From: Spirosoma sp.
GTDB lineage: Bacteria; Bacteroidota; Bacteroidia; Cytophagales; Spirosomataceae
Assembly (NCBI RefSeq): GCF_026391055.1
Contig: NZ_JAPLET010000010.1
Span: 124,001-188,000, forward strand
DNA: 64,000 nt
Direction of reading: 5' to 3'
Part shown: positions 17,249 through 26,323 of the stretch, one piece after another
Numbering within the stretch: position 1 is the first letter of the stretch
Layout: every line of letters begins with the position of its first letter
Notes under the pieces: generated by a model
The model's input: the letters and a program-made list of their open reading frames with translations, nothing else
Database searches by the model: none
Told to the model about the DNA's origin: nothing
Translations under genes and position numbers: made by a program

Positions 17249-18313
17249 CTAAGCTTCTATCTCTTTCTTTTCGGGTATAAGCCAGGAAGCTAAAACGCTT
17301 ATGCCCAAAATGGCAATAATGATATACAGCGAATAAACGGGTTTGAATCCGTGTTCAGCCAGCCAGTGTTCGGCCAGCATCTTAGCTCCTATAAAGGTCA
17401 GTAGTACCGCTAGACCTACCTTCAGGAAACGGAACTGATCCATAATGCTGGACAGGAAAAAGAACATCGACCGTAAACCCATGATAGCAAATACGTTCGA
17501 GAAGAAAACAATGTACGGGTCTTTGGTGATCGAGAAAATAGCCGGAATGGAATCGACTGCAAACACCAGATCGGTGAAGGCCACGACAATGACAATCAGA
17601 AACAAAGGAGTTACGAACAGCTTGTGATCTGACTTACGCCGGATGAAGAAATTATCGGTCACATTCCGATGATAGACGTTCAGGTATTTACTGGCGAACC
17701 GTACTACCGGATGACTTGATGGGTCAATTTTTTCATCTTCTTCTTTCTGAAAAAATAGTTGGACACCTGTATATACCAGAAAAGCACCAAACAGATACAT
17801 GATCCACTCAAAGCGCTGAATCAAGGCTGAACCCAGGAAGATGAAGACAAATCGAAGGATGATTGCGCCAAGAATACCCCATACCAGAATCTTTTTATAA
17901 TACCGCTCCCGAACACCGAACGAACTGAATATCAATATAAAAACAAAAATATTATCGGCCGATAACGAATACTCCACTAAATAACCCGTAATGTACTCCA
18001 GAGACATATTTGCCTGGAAGCGGGCTAAACTGGCCGAAAAATTGCTGGGTACTAACTCAACATGCTCAGCGTATTTATTACGTACTTCCTGAAGCCGGGC
18101 CATATCAGTAATCCCATGAACCAGGTATCCGTAATTTTGAAGGAAGAAATAAAAGGCAATTGATAAAGCAACCCAGATAGCACTCCAGATTGCCGCTTCC
18201 TTAAATTGAACGACGTGGCTTTTGCGCTTGGAAAAAACGCCCAGATCCAACGCCATAATGACTAGAACAAAGGCAGCAAAGGCGAGAAAAAAAACGGTTT
18301 CGCTAGATAACAT
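17249..18313 (-). CDS. TerC family integral membrane protein
   Basis: 354 residues with about nine hydrophobic segments. Family features are AFVLVIMALDLGVF in the first helix, EYSLSADNIFVFILIF, ALIQRFEWIMYLFGAFLVYTG and FTDLVFAVDSIPAIFSIT, with the conserved acidic residues in membrane segments. TerC/Alx proteins are manganese exporters or assist metal loading of secreted proteins; tellurite resistance is the historical name. It stands alone, divergent from the glycosyltransferase. Confidence 0.93.
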   Translation of the reverse strand: MLSSETVFFLAFAAFVLVIMALDLGVFSKRKSHVVQFKEAAIWSAIWVALSIAFYFFLQNYGYLVHGITDMARLQEVRNKYAEHVELVPSNFSASLARFQANMSLEYITGYLVEYSLSADNIFVFILIFSSFGVRERYYKKILVWGILGAIILRFVFIFLGSALIQRFEWIMYLFGAFLVYTGVQLFFQKEEDEKIDPSSHPVVRFASKYLNVYHRNVTDNFFIRRKSDHKLFVTPLFLIVIVVAFTDLVFAVDSIPAIFSITKDPYIVFFSNVFAIMGLRSMFFFLSSIMDQFRFLKVGLAVLLTFIGAKMLAEHWLAEHGFKPVYSLYIIIAILGISVLASWLIPEKKEIEA

Positions 18314-18458
18314 AATGTGAAAAATGAACAGATAATGAAGCCTTTGGCCTACTGATGCTCCAGATTAAACAACAAATCTACGGCCATTATGTCAAACGAA
18401 ATGGCTTTAATTGTCAAATTTATTGGCTAGATAATACCCACCGCTTAATTTTGCTCTA

Positions 18459-19199
18459 ATGTTTAATAATAAGAAGGTAATTGTCGTGATGCCTGCCTAC
18501 CGGGCAGCCTTGACGCTGGAACGCACTTACCGAGAAATCCCGCTCGATTTAGTCGATGATGTCATTTTAGTTGACGATGCCAGCCCGGACAATACGGTCG
18601 AAGTAGCCAGAGAATTGGGCATTCGGCATATAATCCGGCACGATCGGAACAAAGGGTATGGTGGTAATCAGAAAACCTGCTACGCTAAAGCCCTCGAACT
18701 CGGGGCCGACATTGTCGTTATGCTCCACCCCGATTATCAGTACACGCCCCTCCTATTGCCCGCTATAATCTCTATTATTGGCAACGAACTATATCCCGTT
18801 GTGTTTGCATCGCGAATTTTAGGAAAAGGGGCTTTGAAAGGAGGCATGCCGATGTATAAATACATTGCCAACCGTTTCCTGACCTTTTCGCAAAATGTAC
18901 TGATGAATCAGAAACTGTCCGAATACCATACCGGTTATCGGGCCTTTTCGGGCGAGGTCCTGCGCAGTCTGGATTTTACCCATAACTCCGACGATTTTAT
19001 TTTCGACAACGAAATGGTAGCTCAGATTTTTTACAAAGGCTACGAAATCGGTGAAGTCACCTGCCCTACCAAATACTTTGAGGAAGCTTCGTCTATCAAT
19101 TTTCGGCGTAGCTCCATTTATGGACTCGGTGTATTGCGAACGTCCTTCCTGTATTTTTTGACTAAAGCTGGTTTGTTTAACTGGAAGGTCTTAACGTAG
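18459..19199 (+). CDS. Family 2 glycosyltransferase
   Basis: 246 residues, a GT-A fold with no transmembrane anchor at the N-terminus. KVIVVMPAYRAALTLERTY begins the domain, the nucleotide-sugar DD motif is D39-D40 in ILVDDASPDN, and the later acidic site is HPDYQY (D92). LSEYHTGYRAFSGEVL and FDNEMVAQIFYKGYEIGEV match polyprenyl-phosphate mannosyl/glucosyltransferase-like GT2 enzymes. The acceptor cannot be deduced and the gene has no pathway neighbours. It is convergent with lpdA and shares a palindromic terminator. Confidence 0.88.
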   Translation: MFNNKKVIVVMPAYRAALTLERTYREIPLDLVDDVILVDDASPDNTVEVARELGIRHIIRHDRNKGYGGNQKTCYAKALELGADIVVMLHPDYQYTPLLLPAIISIIGNELYPVVFASRILGKGALKGGMPMYKYIANRFLTFSQNVLMNQKLSEYHTGYRAFSGEVLRSLDFTHNSDDFIFDNEMVAQIFYKGYEIGEVTCPTKYFEEASSINFRRSSIYGLGVLRTSFLYFLTKAGLFNWKVLT

Positions 19200-19200
19200 T

Positions 19201-19224
19201 ACCGACCAGGACGGTCGGCGCTAC
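19201..19224. repeat. Dispersed palindromic repeat, copy 1
   Basis: The 15-mer ACCGACCAGGACGGT here occurs as its exact reverse complement at 31056-31070; about 20 of 21 bases match over the wider core. The core CCGACC...GGTCGG is itself palindromic. Located directly after the glycosyltransferase stop. Confidence 0.6.
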
Positions 19225-19268
19225 ACATAGAACGGCCGGATTGATATATCAATCCGGCCGTTCTATGT
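19225..19268. terminator. Perfect 44-base palindrome, bidirectional terminator
   Basis: The sequence from 19225 to 19246 is the exact reverse complement of 19247-19268, with ACATAGAACGGCCGG at the left end. It lies between the convergent glycosyltransferase and lpdA genes, where a shared terminator is expected. There is no strong T-run, so efficiency is uncertain. Confidence 0.7.
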
Positions 19269-19286
19269 TACCACATGTACAGCTTC

Positions 19287-20687
19287 TTATAAGTGAATCG
19301 CTTCGCCGTAAGCCGCTTCGGTTGCATCTTTGATAGCTTCCGACATAGTTGGGTGCGGGTGGACCGCCTTCAGAATCTCTTCTCCGGTTGTTTCCAGTTT
19401 GCGGGCAGTTACTACCTCAGCAATCATTTCGGTTACGTTTGAGCCAATGAAGTGAGCGCCCAGGAACTCACCGTACTTGGCATCAAAGATAACTTTCACG
19501 AACCCTTCTGGTACGCCACCCGCTTTAGCCTTACCCGATGCCGAGAATGGGAACTTACCCACTTTTAACTCGTAACCCGCTTCGCGTGCGGCTTTTTCGG
19601 TATAGCCAACGGAGGCAATTTCAGGTGTGCAGTACGTGCAACCCGGAATGTTGTTGTAATTCAACGGTTCAACGTGGGGCAAACCGGCAATTTTCTCGAC
19701 ACAGATGATCGCTTCAGCCGAGGCTACGTGCGCCAGGGCCTGCCCCTTCGTTACATCGCCGATGGCATAGAAGCCTTCAACGTTTGTGCGGTAGTAATCG
19801 TCCGTAACAATCTTGCCCCGGTCGACCGAAATACCCAGCTCTTCGAGCCCAATGTTTTCGATATTGGCGACAATACCCGCTGCCGACAGAACGATGTCGA
19901 CATCAAAGGTTTTTTCGCCATCAGGTGTTTTTACGAACACTTTGCAGCCATTGCCGCTAGTATCTACTTTAGTTACTTCAGACTTTGTGTAAATATCGAC
20001 GCCCAGCTTCTTGTACTGCTTAGCCAGTTCTTTCGAAATATCTTCGTCTTCAATCGGCACTACGTTGGGCAGAAATTCGACGATAGTCACTTTGGTACCC
20101 ATGCTGGCGTAGACGTAGGCAAATTCCACACCAATAGCACCAGAACCAATCACCAGCAGACTATCAGGCCGCTTTTCGAGCGACATGGCCTTCCGGTATT
20201 CAATTACCTTGTTCCCATCAATGGGTACGTTGGGTAATTGACGGGCGCGGCTTCCGGTAGCGATGATGATGTGTTTGGCATCGTAGGTCGTGACGGTACC
20301 ATCGGCAGCCGTTACCTCTACTTTTTTACCTGCTTTTACTTTACCGAAACCGCTGATGACGTCAATCTTGTTCTTTTTCATCAAGAACTGAACGCCTTTG
20401 CTCATGCTTTCGGCAACACCCCGGCTCCGCTTAATGACGGCACCAAAATCAGCTTTCGACTCGCCCGAAATGGTGATTCCATAATCTGCCGAGTGCTTGA
20501 TATATTCAAAAACCTGCGCCGATTTCAGCAGGGCTTTGGTTGGGATACAGCCCCAGTTCAGACAAATGCCGCCGAGGCTTTCGCGCTCAATGACGGCCGT
20601 TTTCAGACCCAACTGCGACGCCCGGATAGCAGCTACATAGCCGCCCGGCCCGCTACCCACAACGATTACATCGTACTGTGAAGCCAT
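19287..20687 (-). CDS. lpdA: Dihydrolipoyl dehydrogenase (E3)
   Basis: 466 residues. E3 reoxidises dihydrolipoamide with NAD+ in the 2-oxoacid dehydrogenase and glycine cleavage complexes. FAD-binding GSGPGGYVAA lies at 11-20, the redox-active disulfide C42-C47 in GGICLNWGCIPTK, the NAD-binding GSGAIGVEFAYVYASMGTKV in the middle, and the catalytic HPHP (H443, H445) with E450 at the C-terminus. All key residues are present. It is not next to E1/E2 genes. It is transcribed divergently from prfB. Confidence 0.97.
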   Translation of the reverse strand: MASQYDVIVVGSGPGGYVAAIRASQLGLKTAVIERESLGGICLNWGCIPTKALLKSAQVFEYIKHSADYGITISGESKADFGAVIKRSRGVAESMSKGVQFLMKKNKIDVISGFGKVKAGKKVEVTAADGTVTTYDAKHIIIATGSRARQLPNVPIDGNKVIEYRKAMSLEKRPDSLLVIGSGAIGVEFAYVYASMGTKVTIVEFLPNVVPIEDEDISKELAKQYKKLGVDIYTKSEVTKVDTSGNGCKVFVKTPDGEKTFDVDIVLSAAGIVANIENIGLEELGISVDRGKIVTDDYYRTNVEGFYAIGDVTKGQALAHVASAEAIICVEKIAGLPHVEPLNYNNIPGCTYCTPEIASVGYTEKAAREAGYELKVGKFPFSASGKAKAGGVPEGFVKVIFDAKYGEFLGAHFIGSNVTEMIAEVVTARKLETTGEEILKAVHPHPTMSEAIKDATEAAYGEAIHL

Positions 20688-20813
20688 TAGTTAATGAATG
20701 AATAATGTAGAATGAAAAAATAAACTCGTCTTAAAAAGAGAACGCAAAGGTAGGCTGAAAAGTTGATACCCGACGTAAACCCTTACCCCAGCTTGATTTG
20801 TTCTATCTTTGTG

Positions 20814-20906
20814 TTATGACACAGAGCTACACGGAGGAGCACAGAGAAGAATTGAATAAGCACCTCTGTGAATCTTTGTGCTCCTCCGTGTAGCTCTGTG
20901 TCATAA
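20814..20906. repeat. Long palindrome with perfect 30-bp arms
   Basis: The 30 bases at 20814-20843 are exactly complementary to 20877-20906, enclosing 33 bases that hold a further CAGAG/CTCTG pair. The unit contains ACAGAGCTACACGGAGGAGC, a wording similar to widespread CACAGAG-type intergenic repeats. It ends 29 bases before the prfB start, and a TATCTTTG (-7-like) sequence abuts its left end, so it would form a very stable hairpin at the 5' end of the prfB mRNA if that promoter is used. Confidence 0.85.
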
Positions 20907-20935
20907 TTTAATTTTTTAACCAACACGACAAGTTC

Positions 20936-22013
20936 ATGACAACCGACCAGTTGACCGACTTGAGAGCCAGAGTAGAGGCTTTGAGGGGGTATCTTTGACT
21001 ACGATAATAAGAAAGAACAACTAGCAGAACTCGAACAGCAGACATTTCAGCCCGAATTCTGGACCGATGCCGCCCGAGCCGAAGGCGTTATGAAGCAGGT
21101 ACGCGGTCTGAAAGGCTGGACCACTGGCTACGAGAAGCTGAACAGCCAGTTCGGCGACCTCGAAACTTTGTTTGAGTTTTACGAAGCCGGTGATGTAACA
21201 GAAGAAGAAGTCGATGAGGAAGGCCGCAAGGTAACCACCACCCTCGAAGAACTCGAACTTAAAAAGATGCTCGGCAATGAAGAGGACCAGCTCAGTGCTG
21301 TTCTCGAAATAAACGCCGGTGCTGGTGGTACCGAAAGCCAGGACTGGGCCGACATGCTGTACCGTATGTACATGCGCTGGGCCGAAAAACACGGCTACGG
21401 GCTCAAGCAGGTCGATTATCAGGAAGGTGATACGGCGGGTATTAAATCGGCAACGATTGAAGTCGATGGCCCACTGGCTTATGGGTTTTTAAAATCCGAG
21501 AACGGCGTTCACCGATTGGTGCGTATTTCGCCTTTCGATTCCAACGCGCGTCGGCATACATCGTTTGCATCGGTATATGCCTACCCGTTGATTGATGACA
21601 CTATCAATATTGAAGTTAATCCGGCGGACATCGACTGGGATACGTTCCGGTCGGGAGGTGCGGGTGGCCAGAACGTGAACAAGGTCGAAACTGCCGTTCG
21701 CCTGAAACACAAACCCTCTGGGCTGATCATTGAATGTCAGCAGGAACGGAGCCAGTTGCAGAACAAGGAAGTGGCTATCCGATTGCTGAAATCCAAACTA
21801 TATGAAATTGAGGTTCAGAAGCGTAATGCCGCCCGGGCCGAAGTAGAAGCGAGCAAGCAAAAGATTGAATGGGGCTCCCAAATCCGTTCGTATGTCCTCG
21901 ACGACCGACGGGTAAAAGACCACCGCACCGGTTACCAGACGTCGAACACTGAAGCGGTGCTCGATGGCGATCTAGACCCGTTTATCAAGGCCTTTTTACT
22001 AGAACAGGAGTAG
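20936..22013 (+). CDS. prfB: Peptide chain release factor 2, with programmed +1 frameshift
   Basis: Reading starts at ATG ([20 protein letters not shown]), reaches in-frame UGA after 20 codons, and resumes in the +1 frame at GAC, giving about 358 residues. RF2 recognises UGA and UAA. The second part has the anticodon-like SPF motif ([12 protein letters not shown]) and the GGQ peptidyl-hydrolysis motif ([18 protein letters not shown]). The frameshift lets RF2 limit its own synthesis: when RF2 is scarce, the ribosome pauses at UGA and shifts. Full-length product requires the shift, so automatic annotation can miss the N-terminus. Confidence 0.96.
20984..20999 (+). other. prfB: RF2 autoregulatory frameshift site
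   Basis: AGGGGGTATCTTTGAC contains all classical elements: a Shine-Dalgarno-like AGGGGG, the slippery CTT codon three bases further, and the UGA stop followed by C, a weak termination context. It is identical to the E. coli site. The zero frame is blocked at 20996-20998 and the +1 frame continues from 20997. Confidence 0.95.
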
Positions 22014-22084
22014 GCCTGACCGCACGGATTTCCATTGTAACGGAACAAGTCTGGCAGAGTTAATACGCAGTTGGTGCAGAAAGT

Positions 22085-22127
22085 CTGCCGCCTACTACCC
22101 TCTTTGGTAGTGGGCGGCAGTAGTTTT
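22085..22127 (+). terminator. Terminator-like hairpin after prfB
   Basis: Arms of 15 bases (22085-22099, 22106-22120) match at 14 positions with a 6-base loop and are followed by TAGTTTTT. It lies 71 bases after the prfB stop. Confidence 0.8.
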
Positions 22128-22137
22128 TACGGAACTG

Positions 22138-22276
22138 TCACATTTACCTTAACGTGGGCGGCAAACGAACAGCGGTCGAAACCTTGTACGTTAAGAATAA
22201 ACCGTATGATCCGTACGCCCTGGTGCCTGCTCTGTTAAAAGACCTGAAGGCAGCTCAGGAAGCAGAATTTAAGTAA
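22138..22276 (+). pseudogene. Open fragment without a start codon after prfB
   Basis: The 344-base gap between prfB and the dehydrogenase holds the prfB terminator and this reading frame of about 45 codons that ends KDLKAAQEAEFK and TAA. The sense of the frame (VGGKRTAVETLYVKNKPYDP) looks protein-like, but no ATG, GTG or TTG start with upstream continuation is apparent. It may be the 3' remnant of a lost gene. No family recognised. Confidence 0.3.
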
Positions 22277-22357
22277 AAGATCATACAAAACGTCTTCATT
22301 AACGCTGGGTAACGGGTAGATGACAACCACTAAACACCCGTTGCTTACGTTAACTTT

Positions 22358-23401
22358 ATGATATCTCAGCAAAAAATAACGGTTGGTCTGGTTGGGTTCG
22401 GTCTATCGGGCCGCTATTTCCACGCGCCGTTCCTGTCGACACACCCCGGTTTCGAGCTACGAAAGGTAGTCACCAGCCGCCCTGATGAAGTGGCCGCTTT
22501 CGACCCCAGCATAAGCACGGTAACAACGGCCGACGACCTGTTTGCCGACGACTCCATTCAGCTGGTTTTTATCTGCTCACCCAACGAAACTCATTTTCAG
22601 TATGCCAAAGAGGCTCTGGAGCACAATAAACACGTTGTCGTTGAGAAACCCTTTGCCACTACTGAATCCGAAACCGATCAGCTACTCGAACTTGCCGCAA
22701 AAAAAGGGTTGCTGGCTACCGCTTATCAGAACCGGCGCTGGGACTCAGATTTTCTGACGGTCAAACAATTGATGGACCAGAATCGGTTGGGCGACGTACT
22801 TGATTACGAGGCCCGCTATGATCGGCTGATGCCGGTAGACAGTCGAAATCAATCCTGGAAAGAGCGTCCGGGCGAAGGGCGGGGCAGCCTCTACAACCTG
22901 GGCCCACACCTGATTGATCAGGCACTCCAGGTATTCGGGAAGCCACAATCCGTTTCGGCAGAGGTTGGAATGATACGGCCCAACAGCATGATCGAAGACT
23001 TTTTTACCATACGGCTGGGCTACACGGGCAAGCAGGTGACGCTTAAGTCAAGCCTGATGATGCACCAGAATCAACTTCGTTTCAGCGTCCACGGTACGGG
23101 AGGATCATTCATTAAGGGCGGACTGGATGTTCAGGAAGAAGAACTCCGGAAGAACAGGCTCCCAAACGAGCCAGCATTTGGCATTGAACCAGCCGATCGT
23201 TGGGGAACGCTCACCGCCAACGGGCTTTCGGAACAGGTGGAGAGCCTGCCCGGCAATTACGGTGCTTATTATGCAGGTGTGCATGCAACTATTGCCGATG
23301 GGGCTGATCCGCTTGTGAAACCCCACGAAATACAGCAAATTGCCCGGGTAATTGCCCTCGCCCGGCAAAGCAGCCTTGAAGGTCGCACATTGCCCTTCTG
23401 A
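22358..23401 (+). CDS. Gfo/Idh/MocA family oxidoreductase
   Basis: 347 residues. The N-terminal Rossmann domain starts VGLVGFGLSGRYFHAPFL with the GxGxxG-like dinucleotide site; EKPFATT contains the catalytic lysine of the EKP motif; the C-terminal half is the alpha/beta substrate domain (LGDVLDYEARYDRL, GSLYNLGPHLIDQAL with the conserved histidine). The sequence style is that of YdgJ/scyllo-inositol or sugar dehydrogenases that use NAD(P). The MFS transporter of the hexuronate class follows by 49 bases, so both may serve uptake and oxidation of a sugar acid or polyol. Substrate not determinable. Confidence 0.92.
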   Translation: MISQQKITVGLVGFGLSGRYFHAPFLSTHPGFELRKVVTSRPDEVAAFDPSISTVTTADDLFADDSIQLVFICSPNETHFQYAKEALEHNKHVVVEKPFATTESETDQLLELAAKKGLLATAYQNRRWDSDFLTVKQLMDQNRLGDVLDYEARYDRLMPVDSRNQSWKERPGEGRGSLYNLGPHLIDQALQVFGKPQSVSAEVGMIRPNSMIEDFFTIRLGYTGKQVTLKSSLMMHQNQLRFSVHGTGGSFIKGGLDVQEEELRKNRLPNEPAFGIEPADRWGTLTANGLSEQVESLPGNYGAYYAGVHATIADGADPLVKPHEIQQIARVIALARQSSLEGRTLPF

Positions 23402-23450
23402 ACAAGCCCGGTTCTGACCAGACTCTACACTCTTTAACACCCCATTTTCG

Positions 23451-24761
23451 ATGCCAAAATTCCCAACCAGTTACCGATGGCAGATGACCGCCTTGCTTTT
23501 CGTGGCCACCACCATCAACTACCTGGATCGGCAGGTGATCAGTCTGCTAAAACCAACCCTGGAAAAAGTCTTTGCCTGGACAGAAACGGACTACAGCCAT
23601 GTCGTAATGGCGTTTCAGGCCGCTTATGCGCTCAGTTTCATTGGCTTTGGCTGGGCAATTGACCGAATTGGCGCAAAAATCGGGTATAGTATATCCGTCT
23701 TTGTCTGGAGTATCGGGGCCATGCTTCACGCGGTAGCCAGCAGTACGTTCGGTTTTGGGGTTTTCAGAGCTGTGCTGGGGTTAGGCGAGGGCGGAAATTT
23801 TCCGGCTTCTATTAAAACGGTTACCGAATGGTTTCCGCAGAAAGACCGGGCGTTTGCTACGGGTATTTTTAACTCAGGTACCAACATTGGTGCCGTTGTT
23901 GCCCCGCTCATGGTCCCCTGGATTCTGGGGCAGTACGGTTGGCAGGCCGCTTTTCTCGCTACAGGAGCCATCGGCTTTATCTGGCTGATTTTCTGGTGGA
24001 TGTATTATGAAAAACCAAGCCTTCACAAAAAAATCTCGCCTGAAGAACTGACCTATATCAGCGAAACCACCCCGACGAATGCCATTGAGCCTCCGCTGAA
24101 GTGGCTCGACTTGTTGAACCGTCGGCAGACTTGGGCTTTCATCCTGGGAAAACTTTTAACAGATCCGGTTTGGTGGTTTTTCCTGTTCTGGCTGCCTTCC
24201 TTTTTGGCCTCTACCTTTCAGATCAATTTAACCAAACCCAGCTTACCACTCATCCTGATTTACTCGTCTGCCACCATTGGTAGCGTGGGGGGCGGTTATA
24301 TCTCCGGCTATTTCCTGGGGAAGGGCTGGTCTGTTAACTGGGCGCGTAAAGCGTCGATGCTGGTGTTTGCGCTGTGCATTGTTCCAATTATGGCTATTCA
24401 GTTTGCAACTGACCTCTGGCAGGTAATTGCGTTACTAGGCCTGGCTGTGGCAGCACACCAGGCCTGGAGCGCCAATCTGTTTACCCTTGTGTCGGACCTA
24501 TTTCCCCGAAAAGCCGTAAGTTCGGTTGTCGGGATAGGTGGTATGGCTGGCTCCATTGGTGGTTTACTGTTTCCGATACTGGTCGGCTCTCTGCTGGATT
24601 CCTACAAGGCAGCAGGCAGTATCGCAACCGGCTACAATATTCTTTTTGTGCTGTGTGGAAGCGCTTACCTAATCGCTTTACTAAGTATTCATCTGCTGGT
24701 TCCGGCCATGAAACCATTTTCAATTAATTTAGGCAACCCAAAACCTACTCTCGAAAAATAG
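23451..24761 (+). CDS. MFS transporter, hexuronate/ACS type
   Basis: 436 residues with 12 predicted membrane segments. The first loop has ATTINYLDRQVISLLKPTLE, typical of the anion:cation symporter family (ExuT, GudP), and the helix 2-3 loop has GWAIDRIGAKIGYSISVFVW. EGGNFPASIKTVTEWFPQKD is the characteristic helix 4/5 stretch of this family, and GIFNSGTNIGAVVAPLMVPW follows. It probably imports a sugar acid by proton symport. Placed in a three-gene group with a dehydrogenase upstream and an SGNH hydrolase 42 bases downstream. Confidence 0.92.
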   Translation: MPKFPTSYRWQMTALLFVATTINYLDRQVISLLKPTLEKVFAWTETDYSHVVMAFQAAYALSFIGFGWAIDRIGAKIGYSISVFVWSIGAMLHAVASSTFGFGVFRAVLGLGEGGNFPASIKTVTEWFPQKDRAFATGIFNSGTNIGAVVAPLMVPWILGQYGWQAAFLATGAIGFIWLIFWWMYYEKPSLHKKISPEELTYISETTPTNAIEPPLKWLDLLNRRQTWAFILGKLLTDPVWWFFLFWLPSFLASTFQINLTKPSLPLILIYSSATIGSVGGGYISGYFLGKGWSVNWARKASMLVFALCIVPIMAIQFATDLWQVIALLGLAVAAHQAWSANLFTLVSDLFPRKAVSSVVGIGGMAGSIGGLLFPILVGSLLDSYKAAGSIATGYNILFVLCGSAYLIALLSIHLLVPAMKPFSINLGNPKPTLEK

Positions 24762-24803
24762 TCTGCTACGGATTAGGCCGTTGCTTTCTCTCTCGTAAAA
24801 ATT

Positions 24804-25472
24804 ATGGTTGCCATCCCGGTTTTGATTTTTCTCCTGATGACCAGCTTTCTGCCGACAGCACCCGAGGCCAACTACACATTTTTGTCCCTCGGCGATTCGT
24901 ACACCATTGGCGAGAGCGTAGCCGAAGCAGACCGTTGGAGCGTTCAACTGGCCGGTATGCTACGCAAGCAGAGTATCGATGTAGCGAGCCCGGCAATTAT
25001 TGCTAAAACAGGCTGGACTACAGCCGAATTGCAGGAGGCTATTAAAATCAGCGGTAACCGGAATACGTACAGCTTGGTTTCGCTGCTGATTGGCGTTAAT
25101 AATCAATACCGGGGGCAGAGTTCCGACCGCTACCGAACCGAATTTCGGGAATTGCTGCAAACGGCGGTACAGTATGCAGGTGGCAAATCGGCGCGCGTCT
25201 TCGTGCTGTCTATTCCGGATTGGGGCGCTTCTCCGTTTGCCGCTGATCGGGATAGGAACAAAATAGCCCATGAAATTGACCAGTTCAACACCATTGCGAA
25301 AGAGGAGTGTCTGAAGGCGGCCATTGCGTATGTCGACATTACCCCACTGACCCGCTCTGCTACCGGCGACGAAAGTCAGTTCGCTTCAGACGGCCTTCAT
25401 TACTCAGGAAAACAAATGAAACTGTGGGCCGAGAAAGCTTTGCCGGTAGCAAAGTCCCGGCTGACGAACTAG
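24804..25472 (+). CDS. SGNH/GDSL family hydrolase
   Basis: 222 residues. An N-terminal hydrophobic signal (MVAIPVLIFLLMTSFLP) is followed by block I GDSY with nucleophile S32, a block III-like IGVNNQ and block V DGLHYSG with the Asp-His pair, so the catalytic set of SGNH esterases is complete. The G of block II is less obvious. The protein is likely exported to the periplasm and acts on an ester of a carbohydrate or lipid. It follows the transporter and may release acyl groups from the substrate of that operon (inference). Confidence 0.85.
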   Translation: MVAIPVLIFLLMTSFLPTAPEANYTFLSLGDSYTIGESVAEADRWSVQLAGMLRKQSIDVASPAIIAKTGWTTAELQEAIKISGNRNTYSLVSLLIGVNNQYRGQSSDRYRTEFRELLQTAVQYAGGKSARVFVLSIPDWGASPFAADRDRNKIAHEIDQFNTIAKEECLKAAIAYVDITPLTRSATGDESQFASDGLHYSGKQMKLWAEKALPVAKSRLTN

Positions 25473-25483
25473 CCGAGTCCCGG

Positions 25484-26182
25484 CTAAACAACAGCCGGGC
25501 GTTTAGAGCCACTAAACTTTATCTTGTAATATCGGACCGTCCAGCCGATGATTACGCTACCTACCAATGTAGGTGCCATCCAACTTACCGTAGCCATCCA
25601 CTCGGGTGCATTTGCAGGTAACACATGGGGCATGTTCGTTACTAAAGCAGCCGTAAAGGTGGCAATGTAGGAGCCGCCCATTCGGGTGAAATGCTGGAAA
25701 AACCAATGCATCTTTTCGGTAGGGCGCATCATAGATTGAATATCTCGACTGGCAAACGTCAGGGTCAGCAGACCAAAGAACGTAAACAGGATTGGGAAGA
25801 ACGACAGGCCGTATTGTATCAGCAGATGTATACCAAAGCCAATCATAGCCAGACTGACCAGCAGCGTTATGAAGGTAAGCCCTTTATCGAATGAGTTAGG
25901 ACCCGCTTTTTTCTGCTTTGTGGCCCGCCAGCCAGTCATGCTCAGATAGAAGCTAAAAACGGCAATACCTGTCAGAAACAACCGCATCATTTTGAACGGT
26001 TGCAAGACACACAGCAGTAGCGCCGACACGGCTACCGTAATCATGCAGTAGACGTAAATAAGGCCGACGCGGTTATGTAAACGACCGCCTTTTTTAGTAA
26101 TCATTGGAATAAGGCCAACCAGCAACGCCGTGATGCCGGTAGCAATGTGGAGAATGAGCAGGGAAAGAATTACTGTTTTCAT
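25484..26182 (-). CDS. DUF2306-like membrane protein
   Basis: 232 residues with about seven membrane segments. LHIATGITALLVGLIPMITK and KGGRLHNRVGLIYVYCMITV resemble the paired histidine-containing helices of DUF2306 proteins, and FFQHFTRMGGSYIATFTAAL gives further conserved His and Arg residues. Function of the family is unknown; histidines in membrane helices suggest haem or metal binding (inference). The LytTR regulator gene lies upstream on the same strand, with a 135-base gap containing a direct repeat that may be its binding site. Confidence 0.7.
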   Translation of the reverse strand: MKTVILSLLILHIATGITALLVGLIPMITKKGGRLHNRVGLIYVYCMITVAVSALLLCVLQPFKMMRLFLTGIAVFSFYLSMTGWRATKQKKAGPNSFDKGLTFITLLVSLAMIGFGIHLLIQYGLSFFPILFTFFGLLTLTFASRDIQSMMRPTEKMHWFFQHFTRMGGSYIATFTAALVTNMPHVLPANAPEWMATVSWMAPTLVGSVIIGWTVRYYKIKFSGSKRPAVV

Positions 26183-26267
26183 GGCCGTTGCCGGGTTTGT
26201 TTTCGTTGAGACAAACGTACGGCGGCCGATGGGTATACGGCGAAAAATAGGGCTCTACGACACAGTT

Positions 26268-26323
26268 TGGGGCGTTTGACAAAGAATAGCGTCCATTGGG
26301 ACGAATGGTGGGGCGTTTTACAA
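26268..26323 (-). promoter_or_regulatory. Direct repeat upstream of the DUF2306-like gene
   Basis: TGGGGCGTTTGACAA at 26268-26282 and TGGGGCGTTTTACAA at 26309-26323 match at 14 of 15 bases. Their centres are 41 bases apart, close to four helical turns. LytTR regulators bind paired direct repeats, and one is encoded immediately beside this site; the second copy overlaps the end of that gene. Candidate operator. Confidence 0.35.

Noticed and set aside
22358..24761. Specific inositol or hexuronate pathway assignment
   Set aside because: Family motifs do not fix the substrate and no further pathway enzyme is adjacent.
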